Positions 1 through 10,121 of a stretch of DNA of 64,000 nucleotides are shown here, piece by piece; within the stretch, counting starts at the first letter, position 1; each line of letters opens with the position of its first letter. Source of the stretch: Ulva prolifera (lineage: Eukaryota; Chlorophyta; Ulvophyceae; Ulvales; Ulvaceae). Location of the stretch: assembly GCA_023078555.1 (NCBI GenBank), contig CM041202.1:5628522-5692521 (forward strand). Direction: 5' to 3'. The position numbers were made by a program, and so were the translations under genes. The notes under the pieces are model-generated. The model was not told the origin of the DNA, searched no databases, and worked only from the letters and a program-made list of their open reading frames with translations.

Positions 1-1436
1 AGTGCTCCTCAAGCAGTTCGAGGTGCGCTATCCGCCGCTCCAGCGGAATCTCAGATTTCTCTCATCTAGAAGGAGACTCTTCTGAAGTGAAGCGTGCGCT
101 CACAGGCGCGGTGTCTGCTAACGTGCTCTTGCGAATGCCAGCTTGTTTGCTGTTGTGGACTGCAACCCCACGTCAGCCACGTTTGTGGATGCATCCCGGT
201 GCCCCCTCAGCTAGCCACTCGACACCCCTCTGATTCACAAAGCATCGATTGTTGCTGAAGGTCCACGCTCGATCACCCCAAAGCTGTCGCTGAGCTGTCT
301 TGATTAATATGTACTTGTGGAACCTCCATGACATGTTCGCCACCTCAGGGCATCCTGCCATGCCGCGCAGTGTGAGGACTCAACTCGCCGCCTCGCACGC
401 ACTACCTAGTCTCGTGTCAGCCGGTCCAAGACTTTGTGGACAGCATCAACGGGGGCCCCCCCTATCAGCACATGTACATCTACCAGCGCTGTGCTCTCCC
501 GCGGCCTGTCCTCACAAGCACACCTCCCACAGCCCACCTCCGACACTCAAACACAACACTGTTTGTCACACAAACTGATAGGTGTGTCATAATCCTGTGG
601 ATTGACAATCTCTTGATCTTTAGACAGTATGCCATTTGTGTGGTTGGCGCCTTTTATGACTGCGGGCGCCTGCATGGCGAGCGCCCAGCCAGGCCCACCC
701 TGCACGATGCATGCAGGTCGAGAACGCCCACGTCCACTTCTACCGCCAACTGGCCCTGTCAGTGGAGCAGCGCGCCCAGATGGCCGAGTGGTGGCACTCC
801 TGGCTCGGACACAAGGGCGCCCTCGGGGCCTCCGCCGCTGCCGCTCGGCACGCACTGGACTCGCTACCGGACACCTTGCCCCTCCCCCAAAGCCACCTCA
901 GCCACATCTGCCGGGTGGCAGAAGGGGCTGCGCTAGCGCGCACGTGCGCCGCCTGCGCCCAGGCCACGCGCCGCGCTTCGCTGAAACCGTGCGCTTGCTC
1001 AATCACTATGCATGAGAGCCATGCATGTGGTGCCACACTTGGGTCGGGGGATGGGGCTGTGGGTATGCATTCCGGGGGGGTGGAGGCCGCCACCTGCTGC
1101 GCAGGCTGTGGCGATCACGTCGCCGACGGCACATGTGGGGCGCCGTTAGGGGCTGACGCGGGGGGGATGTGTAGCGCCGCGGAGGCTGTGCGGCTGCTGC
1201 GGGGCATGCAGGACGTGGACGGCGCGCTGTCGGTGTCGGCGGTGGCGATGCACCTGCAGCCTGGGGCGCTGCTGGGCGCGGGTCAGCTGGCGTGGATCGC
1301 ACGCAAGACCCTGCTGCACGGCTGCCCGATGATCGACCACCTCGTGCTGTGCCAGCTGGCGGCCACACAGCTACGGCGGCAGGAGATGTGGCGCTGGCCG
1401 GCCGTGCTGGGCGCGCCGCTGCCAGAGCGCATGTGA
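1..1436 (+). CDS. bZIP-array protein, copy 0 (3' end only)
   Basis: This is the 3' end of a member of the tandem bZIP-like family; the rest lies left of the window. Positions 1-22 are the last codons of the conserved 171-bp exon, ending KQFE before a GTGCGC donor. The last exon, 717-1436 (239 codons plus stop), follows an acceptor reading ATGCAG. It starts VENAHVHFYRQLALSVEQRA, continues with the WWHSWLGH block and a Cys/His patch (RTCAAC, MHESHAC, CAGC), and ends RWPAVLGAPLPERM, as in the complete copies at 4848, 10122, 16938 and 22997. No internal stop is seen. Its presence at the edge shows that the array extends further left. The function is inferred from the complete copies: a DNA-binding nuclear protein. 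Confidence 0.8.
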
Positions 1437-2116
1437 CGAGTTCTTGTTTGCTTCTCGCTGGTGTGTGTAATGCACTGCACTGCAGTTTATCAAGTCGAGT
1501 TGCCTTGCAACGTTGTGAACTCTCGTTGTGAACTCTCGACAGACCTGAACGTTTGGGTCCATCTTCTGGAGGGGTAAATCAGGCATACGCTGTAAGCGCC
1601 TCACACCTGTGCAGTCAAGGGTGTCTTTCTAGATAGCTATGGCTGTTTTGGTTCGCATACAAGCGCATAACGCGACCCGTGATCTCCTGAAGATAATACA
1701 CCCCAGCTGGCCAGTGAACCATGCAGCAGGACAGCCGGCATACCGGCACGATTCTACAGTAAACAGACACAGCGAACGGCTGCATGATGAAGTAGATCCT
1801 CTGAGACTCCTCAGAGGCGGTCCCGATTTCCTTGCTCTAGCACATCCGCTGTCGCATCTGCTGCTACCTATAGCTAGCTGTAGGCGCCCGCCGCAGGCGG
1901 GGGGGGGGCATCTCCGGGATGAAGCCGCATGCATGACCCTGACGTGAGCCGCCGCCACCCCCAGCCGTGGCGTGACTACAAGTTGCAGTCTGCAACAACA
2001 TTATATATTATAATATCCCCGGCGTCATGGATGACAACACTGCCGTGTTCCCAGTGAGGGCCCGGCTCCACGACAGACTGCTGCGAGGTGGCGGAGGCGA
2101 CCAAGACGAGGCGCAC

Positions 2117-2169
2117 GGCACGAGCCAGCTTGTTACGTAATTACGGTACGTAACAAGCTGGCTCGTGCC
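2117..2169. repeat. Perfect foldback (23-bp inverted repeat, 7-nt loop)
   Basis: Positions 2117-2139 and 2147-2169 are exact reverse complements separated by ATTACGG. Outside the arms, CCAAGAC at 2101 and GTCTTGG near 2180 also pair, so the structure may span about 85 bp. No flanking target-site duplication was identified. It could be a small foldback element or a cruciform-forming site. Confidence 0.8.
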
Positions 2170-4388
2170 GCGCGCCCGGTCTTGGTAGCCTCCAGTCTGT
2201 ACAGAGCATCTGGGGCAGTTTGCTAAATGCTTGCAGACCTTGGTGTGATCTGCTTCAGGCTCTGTCCATGGTCACACACGTCATATGGCACGTTGTAGCA
2301 GCATCATTCATGCCTGCACAAAGTACAATCTCGAGGCAGCTGCACCGTCAGCTTTGGGAGTCCACCATACAGACTGCTCCTGATACAGAGTGATTCTGGA
2401 CATGCAGCAGTGGCATGCGTCTTTGTTTCCGCATACGCCACAGCGCACTAGGATCTTCGCATTTGGAGGGTGAACCTTGATGTGTGCAGCGCTGGAGTGA
2501 CCAGCCGGCCTCAGGCTGCCTACGTAGGGTGCGAACACATTACAAGGTCTCCGGCATTTGCGTGGCAGGCAATCACGCATACTGCCACACACAGCTGCTC
2601 TGCAGTGTTGGGCTATGCGTTCACGTGTGGCCCACCGTGGGCGCACAATAGGTGGGTGCGGGGAGGGCGGGTCAGGGTGCGGGACTGGGTGTATATGCAA
2701 ACGGGGTCACCGGGGTGGTGTGGGGGTGGGGCCCTGCTGATGGATGGGATAGGGTTTGCTGGATATGGGGCAAGCTGGGGCCTCCCGGGGATATCGATTG
2801 GCAAACAGCAAACAACCCAAAGCATGCATGTCGGGAGAGCGACAGCCACCTCGAATCCAACTGAACTCAGGGCCAAGTCACAGCAAGCACCCGCACACAG
2901 CACCCGCCTCAGCCCGATAGGAACCCACAGAACAAGCACCCGCACATATCAGGAATGTAGTGTGGTCAGAGGAACTGGCCATGCATGTCTTCGACATACA
3001 GCGGATTAGCCCAACGACAGTGGCTGGTTTGCTGCCTTATATTGATCGACAATATCTCAGTAGCTACCCTTCGTCAATATGTCTGCTTGCTTTTACCTCG
3101 CATCTTAACAGCACATCCCCACACCACACCCATACACCCGTCCCCGCACAATCCCCCAAACACATGTGGTGCACGCACCCCCGCGCCTGCCCGCAATACG
3201 ACCCCGCCGCCCGCGCGGCTGCGACAGCCCAAGCTGGCAGCCCGGCCGGCCCCGGCCCAACGCGCCACTCGGAGCCGCCGGGGGCACCCCCTAGCCCCCG
3301 ACCCCGACCGAATCTCCCGACCAAGTGTGATTGTGGGTATGGGGACAGGTGTGTGGTCTGGCGGCGGTTAGGTCGGGTGCTGACGTGCGCGATTGCATGG
3401 GTGCACATGTGTTGGTCTGTATTCCATGTTGATGGGTGTTGATGGTTGCGTGGGTTACAAAGGAAAAAGCGGAGGGGCCGGTAGCACCGCCAGGACCAAA
3501 AGGGAGAGCACGAGAAAGGCAATGCGCACGTAGCAGGAGAGCAACAGCCAACGCCAAGGCACAACAAGCACCCACACACCCCCACACTCCTACACACCAC
3601 CACACGAACCAACCCCCACACGCACCTCCACACGCACCCACCCCCAAATTTGGGCGTTTAAACGCCCCGACACACTGACACCCGACCCACGCGCCCACGC
3701 ACCCGCACGCGGCCCAGACCCAACCCCCAACACACACACCCACGCGCCAATACGCTACACAATACGCTACACGACCCCGCGCGGGTGGCGGGGCAGCCCC
3801 ATGCAGCGGCCTGGCCGGCGCCTGCCCCACACGGAAGCCGCCGGAAGTTGCGCGGGTGTGTGGTGCCCATGTTGGTGGCCTGCGGTGCTACCTGCCTCTC
3901 TGGCTGTGTCCTTGTCACACACAGTGCACCAAAAAGCAGTGCTCACCAACAAGTCTGGCTCATGGTAGAACGCCCAAATGTGGCCAACGCAGAGAGGATG
4001 ACTGAAGGGATTTCTGGCCGCGGACACTCATGCATGGGGGGCGGTGCAGTGGCCATCTCAGTGGAGCTCCATATCTAGCCTACATATCTGAGACTGTTTA
4101 CAAAAGAGTGAACACAAGACCCCAAGCACCAAAACCGCTCCATATCTAGATGTCTCGGAGTCAGCACGCTTGACTAGTAGGACTACAGCTGCACAGCGTT
4201 ATGTTGGGGATCGATAAGGGCGACTTGCAGCGACGGCATGCGAAAGTCAACGTCGAGCATTGGAAATGTTGCAGCTGCGTTAGCTCTACTGCGTCAGGAA
4301 GTCGCATACAGGGATGGCGCAGTAGGCTGAGCTGCCAGAGACCGGCACTGCTCCGCCACCACATGCATTCAACAGTACCAGTGACCTG

Positions 4389-4435
4389 GGCCATGACATA
4401 TGTCATATGATCATCGCGATGATCATGTCATGGCC
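4389..4435. repeat. Imperfect palindrome GGCCATGACAT...ATGTCATGGCC
   Basis: The left arm GGCCATGACAT and the right arm ATGTCATGGCC pair, and ATGATCATCGCG pairs with CGCGATGATCAT. The left arm carries an extra ATGTCAT. The site lies about 410 bp upstream of the start codon of copy 1. Function is unknown. Confidence 0.7.
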
Positions 4436-4847
4436 TAAGTCCTTACAGATACGACTCAACAACCCCGTCTCGATTTATATTTGCTTTGCAAGATGTCAAA
4501 CTCATGGGAAACGCGGCAATGGCGACGAACAAGGTGCACAGCGCTGTCGTGTCTGCGTTGCTTACAAAAGAGTGAACGGGAGAAAACAAACACTGAAACC
4601 GAATCTCATCCGAATCAACTGCAACATACACTCACACACACACGAACACTACAACCGCACTCACAACTCAGTCCGGCAGGATCGCGTCCTCCAGGCCCTG
4701 CGTTGCTGCACTAGCTTCGAATTGCATTCGCACGGCACCTGTCACTGCCGGCCGGCCGCGGAGAGTTGAATTTTTCAACACACGTGACAAATTGGCCTTT
4801 TAAGCTGTGTCGGCTGCCACGAGAAGGCACAGCAGCGAGTGCAGAGC

Positions 4848-7800
4848 ATGTGGGAGCTCATGGACGACCAATGTGTGCACCAGCCTGGCTGTGTTGCCAA
4901 CGCACCTGGAGACACACACGGCGTTAGAAAGACTCATACGAAGCGGCTAGATCGCACAAGAGAGCGTAACAGGGATGCGCAGAGGCGATACAGGGACCGG
5001 CGAAAGGTATGTTGCCCGCTTCCAGCACGGACGCTGCCGCGGAGGCACTACGCATAGCACGCGTGCAACTTTAGCCCGGTGAATGCAACGCTTACCCTCA
5101 CGAAGCTGCATTCCTGCGCGTCTGCCTGCGTCTCCACTCCACGCGTGGTAGCTAGCAAATGACTACCGACAGCATTTGTCACATCACGCAACCATCACCC
5201 GCATCGTCGACATATGAAAATCTGACCGTGGATCTAGCGTTGGGTATGATGGCCATTGACATCGTGGGTACACAGGGCATCACCTGTGTGTGCAGATGGA
5301 ACAAGACAGCTTGGAGCACCAGATTCGACTCCTCCGCATGCGCAAGGCCGAGGCAACAGCCGCACGGGACTGTCTGCACCACCAACGGCAGACCCTGCAC
5401 GACCGTTTCCTGTGCGCACTTATGCATGCACCATCGCCTCACAGCTCTGCCACTCCAGTGGCCTTTCAGCAAGCCACACCATGCCCGGCCCCCACCCACC
5501 CAGCCACGGCACAGCAGCAGCTCCATACTCCTGCGCGCGGCCACGGCAAATGCGTCGGATCCGGAGCGTCGCAACCCGCATATCACAACTCCCTCGTCCG
5601 GCCCCGCCACACCAGCGCAGACATGTACACCCGCCGCCCCCTCCTACCACCTCCGATGTCATCCTTCCGCCACTGCGCCGCCATCTCCTACGACGACTTC
5701 CTCAAAGCGTCCGGCAGCTCCTCCCGCATCATCGACCTCTCGCGAATGGGGTACATGGACATTGTGCAGTCCGCCCAGACCATGATTGCACAACGGCTCG
5801 GTTGCAACCAGACCGACATCTGCTGGGTGGTGCAGACGCATTACGAGGTCGCCCCGGGCGTGCCGCTGTCTTACACGTCCAGCCTCAGCTCCCCAGAGTG
5901 TGTCGCGTCCCTCGTCCTGCACACTGTGATGGCGCAGGTGGAGGTTGCGGTACTGTCTGCAAACTGCGCGCTTGATGCCGCAGGGCAGTTGCCCGCGCTC
6001 ACACCAAATGCGGCCCTGTCAGCAGCCAACGCCGAAGAAACGGAATCGATTCGCAAGCGCACGGGGCATGCCGCACCGCACAAGGCCGCCAGATCAGCAG
6101 CGTCAGTGGACCCGCCTGATGAAAGCTGTATGCACGAGGAACATGCATGTCGGCTTCTTGACGGCCCATGCGCTGACTCAGTCGATCTACTGGCTTTTGC
6201 CCTTGACTGCGGGACGCTTGCAGACGCAGAGCTGTGCATGCATGCCTTTGATGTGAGGCCAGGGGACCACATGGGTGAAGACACCCCTGTGTGTGGCGGC
6301 AGCGCAAACGGCTTCAGTGGCGGTGGCGTTGGCGCAGGCGCTGATGCAGCTCTCGAGAAGTGCGAGGGAGATGATTCCACTGCAGGCGCCTCAGAGCCGC
6401 TGTTTGTCCGCTGCGGGCTGTCGGGGGTGTGTGATGTCCACGCGGCGGTCCGGGCGGTGGTGCTGCAGGTTGTGCGCAGCATAGCGCAGCACAACGCGGC
6501 AGGCTTGGAGTCAGTCGACGAGCTCATGCGAGCTTGCGGGGAAATTGTAGCAGAGCTTGTCAGGAAGTTCGAGGCGCAAAGCGCACCCGAGGCCGCGGCG
6601 GTGGAAGCGACATGGGGGATGTCGGGGGGAGGCCAGGCGGAAGCGGCTACAGGGGTCTGTGTGGCTGAGAGGCCAGAAGCAGATGCACCCATAGTAGATG
6701 AACAAAGCTGGGTTTATGGTGAAGGCATCGATCAGGGTGGACGTCAAGACTCCACAGAGCTGGCAGCATACCACAGAGTCGTGACGCGCACGCTGTGTGC
6801 TATGCTGCGTGATGCTAGCAACATGTGCCGCGAAGCCTGTGGGAGGTGGCATGAGCAGGTGCGCTCGCCTTGGTCCTGCAGGACCAGCTGTAGCCTGTCG
6901 TGCACCATCAAGGTGCCAAAACCAATTCATCAGGCTTGTGCCCCTGTTGCTCGCAACAGTTTGGCCTGTCGTGCACCATCAATGTGCCATATTACCCAAT
7001 TCACCAGGCTCGTGCCCCTGTTGCTCGCAACAGTTTGGCCATTCACAGCATCGATATCGCCTGACCTCAAGGAAATTTGGAATGTCAGAGAGGCCGTCAC
7101 ATGCACGCTGTGTGTGGTGAGAACCCCAGTGTCCAGGTCCTGTTGAACATGGCTTTGGGTGCGTTGATAAGAGCCCCGGCCGTCAGGTCGTTGCATCCTT
7201 TCTGCTGGCTTCTGTTGGGCAGCGCGGACCCGATTCACTGGCACTGGCGGCCAACCCCCCCCAACGTCCGACGGCTGGTTTGCAGGTGTCGGAGGTGCCT
7301 CTGCCGGCGGCTGTGGCTGAGGAGCTCCGGCAGGAGCAGGTCCAGGTCTCGCTGACGGAAGTGTGCACGGGCAGTGCGATGGCGATGCGGGACGCAGCAC
7401 GGGTCATGCGCAGCATGGCAGTGAACGAGATCTCGGTGCTGACAAAGCAGTTCGAGGTGCGGTTCTTGAGACCCCGGCAACTACTGAGTGTGACCAGCAT
7501 TCATGCTGTGTCACATCGCATGCATCTGCGCTCATGTACAGGCCAGTGCATCATTGTTGCTGTGACTGTGATTTTGAGGGTGTGGTCCCACGAGAACGGC
7601 GACGAGGCAGGTAGCACCTCGGAGGCTGCGGGGAGATCTATGCCTGTACAAATGGGAACCCCGCAGCGCTTCTGCGGTGTCGGTATGCGACCACGTACAT
7701 GTGGCTGGTGCTGCCGCCCGGGCAGGCTCACCCAGCTTAGTGCATGCAGATCGAAAACGCCCACGTCCAGCATTACCGGGAGCTGGCCCTGTCAGCAGAG

Positions 7801-8466
7801 CAGCGCGCCCGGATGGCCTCGTGGTGGAACTCGTGGCTCGGACACAAGGGCACCCTTGACGCCTCGGCCGCTGCTGCTCGGCGGGCTTTGGACTCGCTCC
7901 CAGACACACTGCCGCTTTCTCAAAGCCACCTAAGCCACGTCTGCCGGTTGGCAGAGGGGGCCGCGCCGCCGCGCACATGCGCCACCTGCGCCGAGACCCC
8001 GCGATATGGCTCGCAGGGACCATGCGGACGTGCAAACATCATGCATGAGTGCCATGCATTTGCTGCGACAGCTGGTTGTTGGGGTAAACCTGCAGGCATT
8101 CATGGCAGAGAGCACAAAACCGTCTGCGGCTGCGTATGCTGCGGTGGCCCGGTCGCTGATGAAGCGTGTGGCCATGGAGTGCCGCTGGGGGCTGACGCGG
8201 GGGGCATGTGTAGCGCCGCAGAGGCGGTGCGGCTGCTGCGGGGCATGCAGGACGCGGACGGCGCGCTGTCGGTGTCTGCGGTGGCGATGCCGGGGGCGCT
8301 GCTGGACGCGGGCCAGCTGGCACGGACATTCCGCCACAGCCTGCTTAACAGGTACCCGATGGCTGACATTCTCGTTCTCTGCCAGCTCGCGGCCACGCAG
8401 CTGCGGCGGCAGGAGCTCTACCGCTGGCCGGCCGTGCTGGGCGCGCCGTTGCCGGATCGCATGTGA
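4848..8466 (+). CDS. bZIP-like transcription factor, array copy 1
   Basis: The model has four phase-0 exons: 4848-5006, 5296-6858, 7286-7456 and 7750-8466, about 869 residues. Exon 1 ends in an AP-1/YAP-like basic region, RTRERNRDAQRRYRDRRK, that fits the bZIP rule N-x7-R. Exon 2 opens with EQDSLEHQIRLLRMRKAEA, a likely coiled coil, and then holds the unrecognised conserved module from RHTSADMYTRRP through SGSSSRIIDLSRM to PGVPLSYTSSLSSPECV, an acidic linker, the LFVRCGL...VVRSIAQHNAA block and YHRVVTRTLCAMLRDAS. Exon 3 is exactly 171 bp. Exon 4 has EQRARMASWWNSWLGH and a Cys-rich patch. The start is the ATG at 4848, which aligns with MWER in copy 3; a GTG start at 4839 is less likely. DNA binding in the nucleus as a dimer is inferred; targets are unknown. 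Intron 2 contains a 70-bp tandem duplication. Confidence 0.8.
6894..7038. repeat. Tandem duplication of about 71-74 bp in intron 2 of copy 1
   Basis: Positions 6894-6964 and 6965-7038 are near-identical. Both begin CCTGTCGTGCACCATCAA and end GTTGCTCGCAACAGTTTGG. The duplication lies wholly inside intron 2 (6859-7285). Confidence 0.85.
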
Positions 8467-10121
8467 CCATGCTGTGCGTGCTGCGTGCTGGCCTGTCACA
8501 CGACTCCTGTGTAATGTAAAGCGATGTATATTTGAACTGAGACGTGTCCTTGTGGGGTCTTGAGTCAGGCTCTTGGCAAGTCTCTTCTCAATCCTGGTTG
8601 TCTGGATCCACATGCTGCAGGGGTGAACCACCGCGGACACCGTCAGCATGTCACAGGGCATCCTCCTGTGCTGACAAGGGTTACGGCTGTTCTGATTCCT
8701 GAAGCGCAGAAAGAAAACCGCGATCTTCCAAAGCGCGATGCACACCACCTCGCTGACAAACAGCACAGCAGCGTTGCCCATGCATATCCATGACTTCTTT
8801 TTTTACTTCAACATAGACAGATCTGGACACAGCGGAAGGCTGCCCGATCAAGCACATCCTCCCGAAATAGGTCTCGCTGACTGTGTTGTCAACAACGTTG
8901 TCCGCTCGCTGTCGCACCTGCTGCCGACGGCGGCCTCACATGAGGGGGATCGCATCCCGTGCGCCTGTGCATGCATGACCCTAACGTCCACTGCAGCCAT
9001 CCCCCCGGCCTTGGCATCACCACGGCATCTCCTCGCGACGATTGCTATCCACAACTTGATTGAATGCTGGTGCCCCCACCTCTTGAGCAGGAAGAAAAGC
9101 TGCGCATGCTGTGCACATGATGTGAATGATTGTGTATGCCCGTTCCAGTTAACAGTTGACTCCGTTCCGAACAGAGCCACTCGGCTGTAACGCAATACCG
9201 GTGCCCCTGGTGCCGGCGCGGCTGAGCGGGTCCAGGGCAGATTGCAGATAGGTGGAGGAGGCGGCCGTGACCAGGCGCAAGCTTGAGGCACGCGAGCAGG
9301 GGCGTCATGATCATCCAGGTCTGGGTCATGTTTGCCACTGGCTTGCAGGCCGTGGCGTCGCCCGCTCCAGGTCCTGTTCAAACAATTGCAGTCACGCCAG
9401 GCACACGACACATTGCAGCAGCATTACGTGTACAGGGCATACACCAGTTCGAGGCACCTGCTCTCTGTACTGTCGCCTTGGAAGTCCACCATTCATGAAG
9501 ATTGCTCCTGTTTGGTGATGTATGTAGAGTCAGGAGCGCAGCAATGGCATGTGGCTCTGCACCTGTTGCGCGGTGCTCATAGCTCCGGGTTTGGAGAGTG
9601 TTTTGAGCGCGATGATGTTCTCAGCGCTGAGATGTACCAGTGCCATTACGAAGGCTGACTCCAGCGGTACGACTCAGTATCAACAATCCAGCAGTGACAG
9701 CAGTACACAGGCGACTAGGATGAACGGCCTGAGCTGAAGCGCTGAACGGTCTGCTTTTGCGTCTGCGGTGCTGCATACGAGTCTTGCAAAGCTTTTTTGC
9801 AATGCTCATGGCGCAGCACCGCACTGACCATGGTCAGGCGATATTCGACGTCGGGGTGATCACGTCGTGGCGTAAGCTCGTATGAATGTGGTGTGTACAA
9901 TTACTACGTATCATGCACATCGCATTTGAGGCTTGCCTTGCATGGTGCCAATTCATCGGCGATGCGACACCGGAGGTGTACATAGCTGCAGAGCTGGTGT
10001 GTTTCTGCACTATTTGTTGAGTTGCGTACGTACGGCCCCTTGTGCTGCCAGAGTGATAACGCCTTCCACGCATGCGGCTCGAGGGAATTCAAGCTGCGTG
10101 CGCTGCAGCGGGAAGACCGGC
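8467..10121. other. Intergenic DNA between copies 1 and 2
   Basis: No gene is supported. The part 8880-9020 matches 1830-1960. The part 9660-9720 (CAGCGGTACGACTCAGT...) resembles 16530-16570 and 22590-22640 upstream of copies 3 and 4, so it is part of the duplicated unit and may contain the promoter. Confidence 0.55.

Larger units (their letters stand above)
1437..4847. other. Intergenic DNA between array copies 0 and 1
   Basis: No convincing gene is seen. The segment 1830-1960 resembles 8880-9020 downstream of copy 1, so 3' flanks were copied together with the genes. About 3110-3760 is C- and AC-rich low-complexity sequence that opens long spurious frames on the opposite strand. Two palindromic structures are listed separately. 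Confidence 0.6.

Noticed and set aside
3064-3830. Overlapping minus-strand frames of 179-189 codons
   Set aside because: They arise from AC-rich low-complexity sequence and encode only Gly/Val/Cys-rich runs.
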